Source: Flavobacterium coralii | GTDB taxonomy: Bacteria; Bacteroidota; Bacteroidia; Flavobacteriales; Flavobacteriaceae | Reading direction: 5' to 3' | Assembly (NCBI RefSeq): GCF_019891545.1 | Contig: NZ_JAHDIU010000009.1 | Span: 80,639-144,638, forward strand | Length of the DNA: 64,000 nucleotides | Shown: positions 25,511 to 33,782 of the stretch, piece by piece | How the letters are laid out: every line of letters starts with the position of its first letter | Numbering within the stretch: the first letter of the stretch is position 1 | Program-made: the position numbers and the translations under genes | Notes under the pieces: generated by a model | Told to the model about the DNA's origin: nothing | The model's input: the letters and a program-made list of their open reading frames with translations, nothing else | Database searches by the model: none

Positions 25511-28048
25511 TTAAAAGCTGATCCTTATGAGGGCATTGGGTGTACGCTCAAGGGCGTAGGTATTAACACGCTCAATATCTTCTGCGGCGTTTATACGGTA
25601 ATAGCGGTTAAGTATGTTGCTACGGTTAAAAATATTCAGCACAGACAGCCCAAACTGGGCACGTACTTTTGGTGTGATGTGCCATAAATAAGACGCTGAG
25701 AAGTTGACCTGAAAAAAATCGCTCAGATTATCAGTATTGGGATATTCATAAAATATGGATGGGTTACCCTCATTATCATATACAGGCACATTAAGTAACG
25801 GATCTGTTGTTGGGCGGCCTGTAAACCACCGCGAACCTATTGCTATTTTAAAATTGTTCCATTCATAAATAGCCGCCGTGTTTACAGCGTGGCTTATTTC
25901 ATAATTATTAGAGAATTTTTCGGGCTGCACGCCATCAAACCTGTAGCGGTTATCATTCCAGCTGTAGCTTAGCCAGGTGTAGAAGTTTTTAAACTGGCGC
26001 TGTATTAAAAATTCTGAGCCGAAAACCCTGTAGCTGCCTTTTGCCTCTATCTGCTCAAGCTGGTTCTGGAACGACTGGCTATAGGTGGTTATACCATTTA
26101 CCTTTTTATAAAAATTGTCTATCGATACCAGCCAGCCTTTATCTCTATAGCTGATGCCAACAGATACCTGGCTGCTGCGCTGTACCGGCACATCAATGTC
26201 ATTGGCAAGCACCCATCGCCTTTTTTCTATGCCCAAGAAATCGTTTTGCAGTTCTACCACCTGAGAGGTAGTCTGGCTTTTTCGCTCCGCAAGCAGCTCT
26301 GCCTGCCACGCATGGTCTATTATATAATTAAACTGAAGCCTGGGTTCAATGTAAATAGTTTTCAGCTGTTCCAGATAATTAATGCGGAGCCCTGCACGTG
26401 CATATATTTTTTCTGTTTCAGGGTTATGCTCCAGTTCACCTATAAAAGCATGGGTGCGCAATACCTGGTTCACACTTCGGTCAATGGCGGGAGAATCAGA
26501 AATATCAATATTGTCAATCTCTGTCTGGTTAAACTGGTATCCTGTATGCAGGGTAAATAATGAAGTTAGCTGATTACTGTCCGAAAACCGGAAGCCGCTG
26601 TCTTTTATTTTGTTTTCCTGCGTGGTAACTGTACCTGTTTCGAAAGACTGGCTGGTACCATCTACATTATAATAGGATGAATATATTCCGAATTTTGTAC
26701 TGTGTGTTTCTGACCATTGGCTGTTAAAGTCTGCGGAAGCGCCAAAGGTCTGCTGGTCTAAATTACTTATAGAAGTTATTGTATTTGTTTCCGTGACAGT
26801 TCCCTGCGTAAAATCGAGCTTGTTGTTAATGCCTATTAAATGTATAAACAGTTCGTGCTTATCAGCAATTTTACGGTGGTATTGCGCTGTAAAATCATAA
26901 AAATAAAATTCTTTGTCGCCCCTGTAATTTATATCTGTACTGTTTTGCAGTTGGGTAACAACCGTGTTCTGGAATATCCGTTGCGAATATTTATCATAAG
27001 TAGGAAAGTCAAGCAGGTCTGTAAACGAGCGCCTTGCAGATAATTCTATACCCGACTTTTCATTAAGTTTAATTTTGGTATAAAAGTCGGCATTTATCAT
27101 GTTGCTGCCTATGGTGGTCTGCCCGTCTTCTACATCTGCTGAGTGTGATGAAATATCAACTGCGCTCGATACACTCTCGCCATAAAAAGCAGAAGAACCG
27201 TTACGAACAATTTTAATATCATAAGCAATGTTAGGATTGATGGCAGAGATAAGCCCGAAAAAATGCCCCGTCTGGAAAAGGCGTATGCCATTCCACATAA
27301 AAAGGTTCTGGTCGTGGGTACCGCCACGCACATTAATATTAGATACCGTTTCGTCAACGCTCATTATGCCGGGTAGCTGTTGCATGGCCAGTAGTACATC
27401 AGGCTCTGTAACACCAGGTAAAATACCAAACTTTTTAGGCTCTATGGTAAAGCTGCCGTCTTTCTTTTTAGAGATACCGGTGGTTAAAAAGCGTTCGGTG
27501 ATAACCTCATCAAGTTGCATTACATCAAAGCGTAATACAATATTAAGGCAATCTCCCGTAAAATCGGCAATAGGTACTGTTACAGCCTCGTAGCCTATAT
27601 GCCCAATGATTATTTTTTCGGGTAGTGTGGTGTTCAGTTCAAAATAGCCATCAGCGCCGGTAACAATATTTTTTGCGTCATTTACCTGTACAGATGCATT
27701 TTCTATAGGCATCCCGGTTTCGTCGGTAACATAAGCACAAAAGTTCTTTATTTCCCGCTGTTTAGCTTTATAGATAACAATATATTCGCCCAGCTCTTTA
27801 TAATTAAGCCCTGCGCGGTTGCTGATATATACAAGTTTGGCCCGTAGTGGTATTTCGGCCTGCGGCGGGTAAATACTATGCCCAAAAACATCATTTTCGG
27901 CATAACTGAATTTTACGTGGTGCTGTACTGCTATGGTATCAAGAATACGCTTTAAGGGAATACTCTTTTTTTCGCCCTGCCCAAAAGTGCTGGAGGCGAA
28001 AAAAAAAATCGGCAGTAGTATAAGCAGTTCCCTAAAGCTTAATTTCAT
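25511..28048 (-). CDS. TonB-dependent receptor with STN signalling domain
   Basis: This 845-residue outer-membrane protein has a signal peptide (to about residue 24). A secretin/TonB N-terminal (STN) domain follows (about 28-95: SIPLKRILDTIAVQHHVKFSYAEN), then a carboxypeptidase-like domain (FCAYVTDETGMPIENASVQV), a plug (LAMQQLPGIMSVDETVSNINVRGG) and a barrel ending FNRSNILNRYYRINA...NALIRISF. The STN domain passes ligand occupancy to an anti-sigma factor; the FecR gene is directly upstream with a 4-base ATGA overlap and an ECF sigma gene lies before it. Ligand unknown. Confidence 0.9.
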   Translation of the reverse strand: MKLSFRELLILLPIFFFASSTFGQGEKKSIPLKRILDTIAVQHHVKFSYAENDVFGHSIYPPQAEIPLRAKLVYISNRAGLNYKELGEYIVIYKAKQREIKNFCAYVTDETGMPIENASVQVNDAKNIVTGADGYFELNTTLPEKIIIGHIGYEAVTVPIADFTGDCLNIVLRFDVMQLDEVITERFLTTGISKKKDGSFTIEPKKFGILPGVTEPDVLLAMQQLPGIMSVDETVSNINVRGGTHDQNLFMWNGIRLFQTGHFFGLISAINPNIAYDIKIVRNGSSAFYGESVSSAVDISSHSADVEDGQTTIGSNMINADFYTKIKLNEKSGIELSARRSFTDLLDFPTYDKYSQRIFQNTVVTQLQNSTDINYRGDKEFYFYDFTAQYHRKIADKHELFIHLIGINNKLDFTQGTVTETNTITSISNLDQQTFGASADFNSQWSETHSTKFGIYSSYYNVDGTSQSFETGTVTTQENKIKDSGFRFSDSNQLTSLFTLHTGYQFNQTEIDNIDISDSPAIDRSVNQVLRTHAFIGELEHNPETEKIYARAGLRINYLEQLKTIYIEPRLQFNYIIDHAWQAELLAERKSQTTSQVVELQNDFLGIEKRRWVLANDIDVPVQRSSQVSVGISYRDKGWLVSIDNFYKKVNGITTYSQSFQNQLEQIEAKGSYRVFGSEFLIQRQFKNFYTWLSYSWNDNRYRFDGVQPEKFSNNYEISHAVNTAAIYEWNNFKIAIGSRWFTGRPTTDPLLNVPVYDNEGNPSIFYEYPNTDNLSDFFQVNFSASYLWHITPKVRAQFGLSVLNIFNRSNILNRYYRINAAEDIERVNTYALERTPNALIRISF

Positions 28049-28941
28049 TCACGGGTAAGTATGATTTTATCACCTTCCCTTACAGATTTTAATTGGTAGG
28101 ATAACTCTATTTGCTGCAGGGCGGTTTTTAAATCATTCATCTTAACGTGACCGTTATAGAGGCTGTAAGTACCTGCCGGTAGTGTTATATCAACGTTATA
28201 CTGGCGCTCCATTTCGGCTATTACGTTCTCCAGCTTTTCCTTTTTAAATGCAACATCATATACTATCCATCCCGGTTGTGTTCCGTCAGCAGAAGGCTCG
28301 GCTATGTTTTTACCGTCTTCAAATATAACACTTTGTCCCGGAGTTAGCATTATCTCCCGGCCTTTACTGCTTACTTTTACTTTACCTTCAAAACAGCTTA
28401 CATAAAAGCGGCCTTCCCGGGCTTTAACATTAAACTGTGTACCTACAACCGTTACAGTGCCCAATGGTGTTACCACATCAAACTTTTCGCCTTTTGCAAC
28501 TTTAAAAAAAGCTTCTCCTGTCAGCTCAACCTCACGGTTATTATCCCAGTTCCAGGTACGAAACTGCGCTTCAGACGCAGCGTTAAGCACTACAGTACTG
28601 TTATCAGGTAAAGAAAATTCTGTCCTTTCTCCTGCTGCTGCAATGTGGTTAGTTGTTTGTGTTGTATAGAAAAAGTAACCGACACCCAGCACAACAAACA
28701 ATACGGCTGCTATGCGGGCAAACCATGGCGTAAGTTTCCTTACCGGCTTCGGTTCCCTGTTTTGCAGTATTTTTGTGTATAGTGCATCAATATCGGTTTG
28801 CGGAGCCACAAGCTCTGCAGAATAATCTTTAATTTTCCTGTAAGTTTCAAACTCAGGCGAAGCCATGAACTCTCTGAGTTCATTCTCATCCATGCTCCCT
28901 TCAAGCCATTTCGCCAGTTTTACATCTTCTTTCATTTTCAT
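28045..28941 (-). CDS. FecR family anti-sigma factor
   Basis: This 298-residue protein has an N-terminal cytoplasmic part (AKWLEGSMDENELREFMASP), one membrane helix (about 75-92, IAAVLFVVLGVGYFFY) and a periplasmic FecR domain with SLPDNSTVVLNAASEAQF, GEAFFKVAKGEKFDVVTPLG and GTQFNVKAREGRFYVSCFEG. The C-terminal secretin-like fold (ENVIAEMERQYNVDITLP) contacts the receptor's STN domain. The gene lies between the ECF sigma gene and the receptor and completes the cell-surface signalling chain. Confidence 0.93.
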   Translation of the reverse strand: MKMKEDVKLAKWLEGSMDENELREFMASPEFETYRKIKDYSAELVAPQTDIDALYTKILQNREPKPVRKLTPWFARIAAVLFVVLGVGYFFYTTQTTNHIAAAGERTEFSLPDNSTVVLNAASEAQFRTWNWDNNREVELTGEAFFKVAKGEKFDVVTPLGTVTVVGTQFNVKAREGRFYVSCFEGKVKVSSKGREIMLTPGQSVIFEDGKNIAEPSADGTQPGWIVYDVAFKKEKLENVIAEMERQYNVDITLPAGTYSLYNGHVKMNDLKTALQQIELSYQLKSVREGDKIILTRE

Positions 28942-28977
28942 CCGTTTTAGAGTATAACAGTTTAACTGTAAAAATCC

Positions 28978-29499
28978 CTACCTTATATTGTCAATTTGTT
29001 TTCGTAGTTCTACCAACGCACAGTGAATTCGCTTTTCTACTGCCTTAACGCTTATTCCCAGTATATCAGCAATTTCCTGGTATTTCTTCCCCTCTATCCT
29101 GTGTAAAAGAAATGCAGTACGTTGCGCTTCAGATAGTCCTGCTATGGCATTTTGCAACTTAACGCGGAACTGGTCTTCTTCCATTAAAAATTCAGGATTA
29201 TGCCCGTCGGTGTGTACGTGTGTGTTTTTCTGTGCATATTGCAGCACTACTTTTTGATGGGCAATCTGGTTTAATGAGGCGTTATTGGCAACGGTATATA
29301 AAAAAGATTTTGCTTTTTCGGGCGGAACATCGGCACAGTTTTGCCAAAGCTTTATAAAAGCTTCCTGTGTTACATCTTCCGCCTGCTCTTCGTTACCAAA
29401 TTTGTAGTAAAGATAATTGCGCAGCGATTTGGCATGTTCTTTAAAGAATGCCGAAAACGTAATTTCTTCGCAAATACCTTTAACAGAAAAATTTTTCAT
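28978..29499 (-). CDS. ECF sigma factor (FecI/RpoE-like)
   Basis: This 173-residue sigma factor has region 2 (FKEHAKSLRNYLYYKFGNEEQAEDVTQEAFIKLW, about 18-52) and region 4 (LSEAQRTAFLLHRIEGKKYQEIADILGISVKAVEKRIHCA, about 117-160, with the helix-turn-helix). It lacks region 3, as ECF factors do. It heads the sigma-fecR-receptor operon and probably activates that operon in response to the receptor's substrate. Confidence 0.93.
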   Translation of the reverse strand: MKNFSVKGICEEITFSAFFKEHAKSLRNYLYYKFGNEEQAEDVTQEAFIKLWQNCADVPPEKAKSFLYTVANNASLNQIAHQKVVLQYAQKNTHVHTDGHNPEFLMEEDQFRVKLQNAIAGLSEAQRTAFLLHRIEGKKYQEIADILGISVKAVEKRIHCALVELRKQIDNIR

Positions 29500-29716
29500 A
29501 GCGCATAAATATGGCTGTTAAATTAGGGATTTTTTTCTGTGTGATGTAGTAAGGCTGTTTTTTAACATCATAAATTCTAAATGATATCAGGTTAATTCTA
29601 AACTATCGTGTCATTATACTCGTTTAACATTCTTATATCTGTAAACCCTACTACTTTTACAGCAGAATATTAATAGCCTTTTACATTTACACAAAACTAT
29701 TTACAATTACAACATT

Positions 29717-30184
29717 ATGAGAAGAGCGAATTTTTTAGCGGCGGGACTTATTTTTTTAGGATCACTTGTTTCATGCAGTTCGGACGACAGTAACGGTACT
29801 GTTAACAACGGAAGCTTAACAGAAGTGACCGACACAGCACAAAACGGCACATGGACTGTAACATTTTATGAAGATGACGGTAATAACGAAACCAATCATT
29901 TTCAGGGTTACACATTTACCTTTGGAAACAATAATGTTTTAACTGCAACCAACGGCACCAATACTTATACGGGCAACTGGAGCGTTACCGACAGTGATAG
30001 CAGTGATGATGATGATAACGGCAGTAGCGACCTTGATTTTAATATTGCTTTTTCTACGACGGCTTCTTTTGAAGACCTGACAGATGATTGGGATATACTG
30101 GAAATTAATGACAACACCATTAAACTAATCGACGTTAGTGGTGGTAATGGCGGGACCGATTATCTTACTTTTGAGAAGAACTAA
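29717..30184 (+). CDS. Small lipoprotein of unknown function
   Basis: This 155-residue protein has a lipoprotein signal (FLAAGLIFLGSLVSCSSDDS, Cys followed by SSDD, the usual flavobacterial form). The mature part looks beta-rich (NGTWTVTFYEDDGNNETNHF, YTFTFGNNNVLTATNG, YTGNWSVTDSD) with an acidic Ser/Asp stretch near 95-107, ending DYLTFEKN. The pattern resembles lipocalin-like beta-barrel lipoproteins of the phylum, but I assign no function. It is monocistronic, with a terminator at 30212-30237. Confidence 0.75.
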   Translation: MRRANFLAAGLIFLGSLVSCSSDDSNGTVNNGSLTEVTDTAQNGTWTVTFYEDDGNNETNHFQGYTFTFGNNNVLTATNGTNTYTGNWSVTDSDSSDDDDNGSSDLDFNIAFSTTASFEDLTDDWDILEINDNTIKLIDVSGGNGGTDYLTFEKN

Positions 30185-30211
30185 TTTAATTTTTGAGTTT
30201 AGAAATTTTGA

Positions 30212-30237
30212 GGGAAGCAGCTATTGCTTCCCTTTTT
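30212..30237 (+). terminator. Terminator after the 29717 lipoprotein gene
   Basis: Perfect 8-bp stem GGGAAGCA / TGCTTCCC with a 5-nt loop, followed by T5. Confidence 0.8.
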
Positions 30238-30429
30238 GTATTAGTATTTGATATGTTAAAATTTTGTTAAGCGGTAGGGTAAAGGTTTATTAAATTGTTT
30301 TAGTAGTACATTAAGTATTAAAAATACCTGCTTTACAGGATTTACAATATTATGAAAAAGAAATGCTGATGTATAGAGCCCCGAGGATAACCGGCATAAT
30401 GCGGCCGGTTTTTCCGGAGGGTATAAGGT

Positions 30430-30580
30430 AAAGGGACAGGAATTTCTTTTTAATTAGTAAAATATTCCTGATACTGTTTAGCCCTTGCCGAGTAAGCTGT
30501 TTCTCCATAAGCAAAGTTTTAGTTTGGCTTTCGGCAGGGACACAGTACAGAAAATTAGAATAGTTGTGTTTTTTTTTAAA
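30430..30580 (+). ncRNA. Candidate structured small RNA
   Basis: CAGGAAT/ATTCCTG pairs 30437-30443 with 30464-30470. TACTGT/ACAGTA (30472-30477 with 30542-30547) and CCC-T-TGCCGA/TCGGCA-GGG (30482-30491 with 30531-30539) stack into one long hairpin. A weak ACACA/TGTGT hairpin (30540-30569) before nine T residues competes with its base. It could be an sRNA, a 6S-like RNA or an attenuator; no family is recognised. Confidence 0.35.
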
Positions 30581-30604
30581 TATTCAGGTTTTTTCCGAAA
30601 GAAA

Positions 30605-30634
30605 GCCGGCCTATTTCCCGAGGCCGGTTTTTTT
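30605..30634 (+). terminator. Strong terminator upstream of the ffh promoter
   Basis: GCCGGCCT / AGGCCGGT 8-bp stem (one G-T) with an 8-nt loop, followed by T7. It has no coding gene before it for about 420 bases. Confidence 0.8.
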
Positions 30635-30670
30635 ATGCCCCTACGCCTGTAAACTTAAAAATCAAATTAG

Positions 30671-30678
30671 TAAATTTG
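30671..30678 (+). promoter_or_regulatory. -7 box of ffh
   Basis: TAAATTTG, a perfect TAnnTTTG, lies 25 nt before the ffh ATG. Confidence 0.6.
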
Positions 30679-30703
30679 CACTTCTATAAAAGAAACCCTC
30701 GAT

Positions 30704-32044
30704 ATGTTCGAAAATTTAAGCGATAAGTTAGATAAAGCCTTACATATACTAAAAGGCCACGGAAAGATTACCGAAGTAAACGTTGCCGATACCCTTAAAG
30801 AAGTGCGCCGTGCATTGCTTGATGCCGACGTAAACTTTAAAATTGCCAAAGATTTTACAAATACTGTAAAAGAAAAAGCACTCGGTCAGGATGTACTTAC
30901 TACCCTGCAACCGGGGCAGCTAATGGTAAAGCTGGTAAAAGATGAACTTACAGAGCTAATGGGAGGCGACACGGCAGGTGTTAACCTTTCGGGTAATCCT
31001 TCCATCATCTTGATGTCGGGACTTCAGGGTTCGGGTAAAACAACTTTTTCAGGTAAGCTTGCCAACTTCCTTAAAACTAAAAAGAACAAAAAACCATTAC
31101 TTGTAGCGTGCGACGTTTACCGCCCGGCGGCAATCAACCAGCTTCATGTGGTTGGGGGGCAGATAGGGGTAGAGGTGTACTCTGAAGAGGGGAATAAAAA
31201 CCCGGTGCAGATAGCGCAAAATGCCATAGCCCACGCAAAGGCAAACGGTTTTAATGTGGTAATTGTAGATACCGCCGGACGCCTTGCTGTGGATGAGGAA
31301 ATGATGAACGAAATTGCAAACGTTCATAAAGCCATAAACCCGCAGGAAACCCTGTTTGTAGTGGACTCTATGACGGGTCAGGATGCTGTTAATACTGCGA
31401 AAGCGTTTAACGACAGGCTTAACTTTGACGGGGTAGTGCTTACCAAGCTTGATGGAGATACACGTGGTGGTGCCGCTATATCTATCAAATCGGTAGTTAA
31501 TAAGCCGATAAAATTCATCGGTACAGGCGAAAAAATGGAAGCTATTGATGTGTTCCACCCAAGCCGTATGGCTGACCGTATATTGGGCATGGGAGACGTT
31601 GTGTCGCTTGTTGAAAGGGCGCAGGAGCAGTATGATGAAGAAGAGGCCCGCAAGCTACAGAAGAAAATTGCCAAAAACGAATTTGGCTTTGACGATTTCC
31701 TTTCGCAGATACAGCAGGTAAAAAAGATGGGTAACATGAAAGACCTTATCGGGATGATACCCGGTGCAGGCAAAGCCCTTAAAGATGTAGAGATTGAAGA
31801 TGATGCGTTTAAGCATATAGAAGCGATAATACATTCTATGACCCCTGAAGAGCGCAGCAAGCCTGCCGTGCTTGATGCGAAACGCAAAAACCGTATAGCA
31901 AAAGGGTCAGGCACATCTATACAGCAGGTTAACCAGTTGCTGAAACAGTTTGACCAAATGAGCAAAATGATGAAGATGATGCAGGGCGGGGGCGCCAGGA
32001 ACATGATGCGGATGATGGGCGGAATGAAAGGCATGAAGCCGTAA
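30704..32044 (+). CDS. ffh: Signal recognition particle protein Ffh
   Basis: This 446-residue SRP54 GTPase targets nascent membrane proteins to FtsY and SecYEG. The N domain comes first, then the G domain with GLQGSGKTTFSGKLA (G1, about residue 104), DVYRPAAINQL, VDTAGRL (G3) and TKLDGDTRGGAAIS (G4/insertion). The C-terminal Met-rich M domain (FDQMSKMMKMMQGGGARNMM) binds SRP RNA and signal peptides. Length and motifs are normal. I did not recognise the SRP RNA gene itself in the window. Confidence 0.97.
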   Translation: MFENLSDKLDKALHILKGHGKITEVNVADTLKEVRRALLDADVNFKIAKDFTNTVKEKALGQDVLTTLQPGQLMVKLVKDELTELMGGDTAGVNLSGNPSIILMSGLQGSGKTTFSGKLANFLKTKKNKKPLLVACDVYRPAAINQLHVVGGQIGVEVYSEEGNKNPVQIAQNAIAHAKANGFNVVIVDTAGRLAVDEEMMNEIANVHKAINPQETLFVVDSMTGQDAVNTAKAFNDRLNFDGVVLTKLDGDTRGGAAISIKSVVNKPIKFIGTGEKMEAIDVFHPSRMADRILGMGDVVSLVERAQEQYDEEEARKLQKKIAKNEFGFDDFLSQIQQVKKMGNMKDLIGMIPGAGKALKDVEIEDDAFKHIEAIIHSMTPEERSKPAVLDAKRKNRIAKGSGTSIQQVNQLLKQFDQMSKMMKMMQGGGARNMMRMMGGMKGMKP

Positions 32045-32130
32045 CGGCAAAAACATACACTAAAGGCGCGGGTAACCACGTCTTTTTTAATTAGTATTCT
32101 ATTCTAAAACTAAATACACAACAACACAAA

Positions 32131-33015
32131 ATGCAATTATTAGACGGTAAAAAAACCTCGGAGGATATCAAAAACGAGATAGCTGCCCAGGTTGACAAAA
32201 TGAAACAAAACGGCGAGAAGGTACCGCACCTTGCCGCTGTAATAGTGGGTAATGACGGGGCAAGCCTTACCTATGTTGGCAGCAAAGTAAAGGCCTGCGA
32301 GCGTGTAGGGTTTGAATCTACACTTATTAAAATGCCAAGCACTACATCTGAAATGGAGCTGCTTAAAAAGATTGAGGAGCTAAACCAGGATGATAATATA
32401 GATGGCTTTATAGTACAGCTACCCTTACCTGACCAGATAGACACCCAAAAGGTTATTATGGCTATAGACCCGAGTAAGGATGTAGATGGCTTCCACCCGG
32501 AGAATTTTGGTAAAATGGCGCTGGATATGACAACGTTTATCCCGGCTACGCCATTTGGTATATTAGAATTGTTAGAGCGCTATAATGTGCAGACTGCCGG
32601 TAAGCATACAGTAGTAATAGGGCGCAGCCATATTGTGGGCAGGCCTATGAGCATACTGATGGGGCGCAAGGGCTTTCCGGGCAACAGTACCGTAACGTTA
32701 ACGCACAGCCATACCAAGAACATTAACCAGATTACCACACAGGCCGATATTATTATTACCGCACTTGGTGTACCTAATTACCTTAAAGCTGAAATGATTA
32801 AGGATGATGCTGTGGTTATAGATGTGGGTATTACCCGTGTACCTGATGAAACCAGCGAAAGGGGCTACAGGATTACAGGAGATGTAGATTTTGATAATGT
32901 AAGCAAAAAAGCATCTTTTATTACGCCTGTTCCCGGTGGAGTAGGGCCTATGACAATTGCAATGCTGCTTAAGAATACGCTTTTAGCGAGGGAGCAAAGA
33001 AAGTTTAGGGTCTAA
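32131..33015 (+). CDS. folD: Methylenetetrahydrofolate dehydrogenase / cyclohydrolase
   Basis: This 294-residue cytosolic enzyme interconverts 5,10-methylene- and 10-formyl-tetrahydrofolate with NADP. Visible motifs: YVGSKVKACERVGFES with the catalytic Lys and Tyr; VQLPLPDQID; PATPFGILELLERYN; VIGRSHIVGRPMSILM for NADP binding; and FITPVPGGVGPMTIAMLL near the C-terminus. It follows ffh by 86 bases on the same strand and could be co-transcribed. Confidence 0.97.
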   Translation: MQLLDGKKTSEDIKNEIAAQVDKMKQNGEKVPHLAAVIVGNDGASLTYVGSKVKACERVGFESTLIKMPSTTSEMELLKKIEELNQDDNIDGFIVQLPLPDQIDTQKVIMAIDPSKDVDGFHPENFGKMALDMTTFIPATPFGILELLERYNVQTAGKHTVVIGRSHIVGRPMSILMGRKGFPGNSTVTLTHSHTKNINQITTQADIIITALGVPNYLKAEMIKDDAVVIDVGITRVPDETSERGYRITGDVDFDNVSKKASFITPVPGGVGPMTIAMLLKNTLLAREQRKFRV

Positions 33016-33075
33016 CAATAATGCGATGAGTTAAATTTTTTTATCTTTATATCATAACAACTAAATAATTAAGAT

Positions 33076-33219
33076 ATGAGTGATAATGATCATAAATCAG
33101 ACATGAGTAACCGTAACACAGGAACGACTGGTACTAACAAAACTCGTCAACAGAACCTTAATAATCATTCTAACCAAATGAATAAGAATAATAAACTTTA
33201 TCAAGGAAAGAAAAAATAA
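33076..33219 (+). CDS. 47-residue Asn-rich protein of unknown function
   Basis: ATG at 33076 opens MSDNDHKSDMSNRNTGTTGT then NKTRQQNLNNHSNQMNKNNK and LYQGKKK. It is hydrophilic, Asn/Lys-rich and low in complexity, without membrane segment or cysteine, and probably disordered. It sits 60 bases after folD and ends before the terminator at 33262. No family recognised; its reality as a gene rests on position and clean codon structure. Confidence 0.4.
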   Translation: MSDNDHKSDMSNRNTGTTGTNKTRQQNLNNHSNQMNKNNKLYQGKKK

Positions 33220-33261
33220 TAAGGTTACAAAATACAATAATACACTGAAACAAATTAATAA

Positions 33262-33298
33262 CTAAAAAGCCACACCTCATAATGAAGTGGCTTTTTAG
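33262..33298. terminator. Terminator after the small Asn-rich gene
   Basis: Perfect 12-bp stem CTAAAAAGCCAC / GTGGCTTTTTAG with a 13-nt loop and built-in T5; symmetrical, so possibly active in both directions. Confidence 0.8.
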
Positions 33299-33470
33299 TA
33301 TATGCAGGTAATGGAAGAAAAATAATAAAAATAGATGTTGATGATAATTTGATAGCATTTACTGTTTTTAAGAACATAATTCTCATATTATTATATTTAA
33401 GATGTTATAAGTTTTCAGTTCGCCCGATAAATACATTCAGGAGGTACTATGCTGATAAAATATATGCAAA

Positions 33471-33506
33471 AACCCGATAAGATTAATTTCCTATCGGGTT
33501 GATTTT
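33471..33506 (+). terminator. Terminator upstream of the 55-residue gene
   Basis: Perfect 9-bp stem AACCCGATA / TATCGGGTT with a 12-nt loop, followed by GATTTTT. Confidence 0.75.
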
Positions 33507-33537
33507 TAACTTATATTTGATAATAAAATTTTGAGAT

Positions 33538-33705
33538 ATGACCTTTAATGAAAAACTAATAGAACTTGCACAAGAGGCGTATGTAATTGCAGATAAAGAT
33601 GAAAGTGCTCATACAAATCTAATTAATAGGCACGCAGACATAGTAACTTATATGGTTAGAAATGATTGTAAGCCGACTGATGAATATATTGAAGGGTTGG
33701 TGTAA
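33538..33705 (+). CDS. 55-residue protein of unknown function
   Basis: ATG at 33538 opens MTFNEKLIELAQEAYVIADK then DESAHTNLINRHADIVTYMV and RNDCKPTDEYIEGLV. It is soluble, probably helical and acidic, with a single Cys. It is enclosed by a terminator upstream (33471-33506) and another just downstream (33738-33765), so it forms its own transcription unit. No family recognised. Confidence 0.5.
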   Translation: MTFNEKLIELAQEAYVIADKDESAHTNLINRHADIVTYMVRNDCKPTDEYIEGLV

Positions 33706-33737
33706 TATAGATATAGTTACCAATAATAAAATACATG

Positions 33738-33765
33738 AAAGGTCCCACATTTGCGGGACCTTTTT
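33738..33765 (+). terminator. Terminator after the 55-residue gene
   Basis: AAAGGTCCC / GGGACCTTT 9-bp stem with an 8-nt loop and T5; A residues on the left may also serve the convergent SDR gene. Confidence 0.85.
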
Positions 33766-33782
33766 ATAAGTAGCTAAATCTT

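Larger units (their letters stand above)
30238..30703 (+). other. 466-bp noncoding stretch upstream of ffh with several hairpins
   Basis: No frame here looks coding. It holds a terminator-like hairpin (ACCGGC / GCCGGT then T5, 30390-30414), a long irregular hairpin (30472-30547), a T9 tract (30569-30577), a second strong terminator (30605-30634) and the ffh -7 box (30671-30678). Several termination signals without a preceding gene suggest one or more small RNAs. Confidence 0.55.
33220..33537. other. 318-bp noncoding stretch with two terminator hairpins
   Basis: It contains the hairpins at 33262-33298 and 33471-33506 listed separately. Between them is A+T-rich sequence in which I see no gene beyond a 17-codon frame at 33450-33503 that runs through the second hairpin. 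Confidence 0.5.

Noticed and set aside
30430-30580. SRP RNA or tmRNA gene upstream of ffh
   Set aside because: The conserved SRP RNA tetraloop context (GGAAGCAGC type) and tmRNA tRNA-like ends are not present.
33450-33503. 17-codon frame preceded by AGGAGG
   Set aside because: It runs through the terminator hairpin at 33471-33500 and encodes nothing recognisable. Shine-Dalgarno sequences matter little in this phylum.
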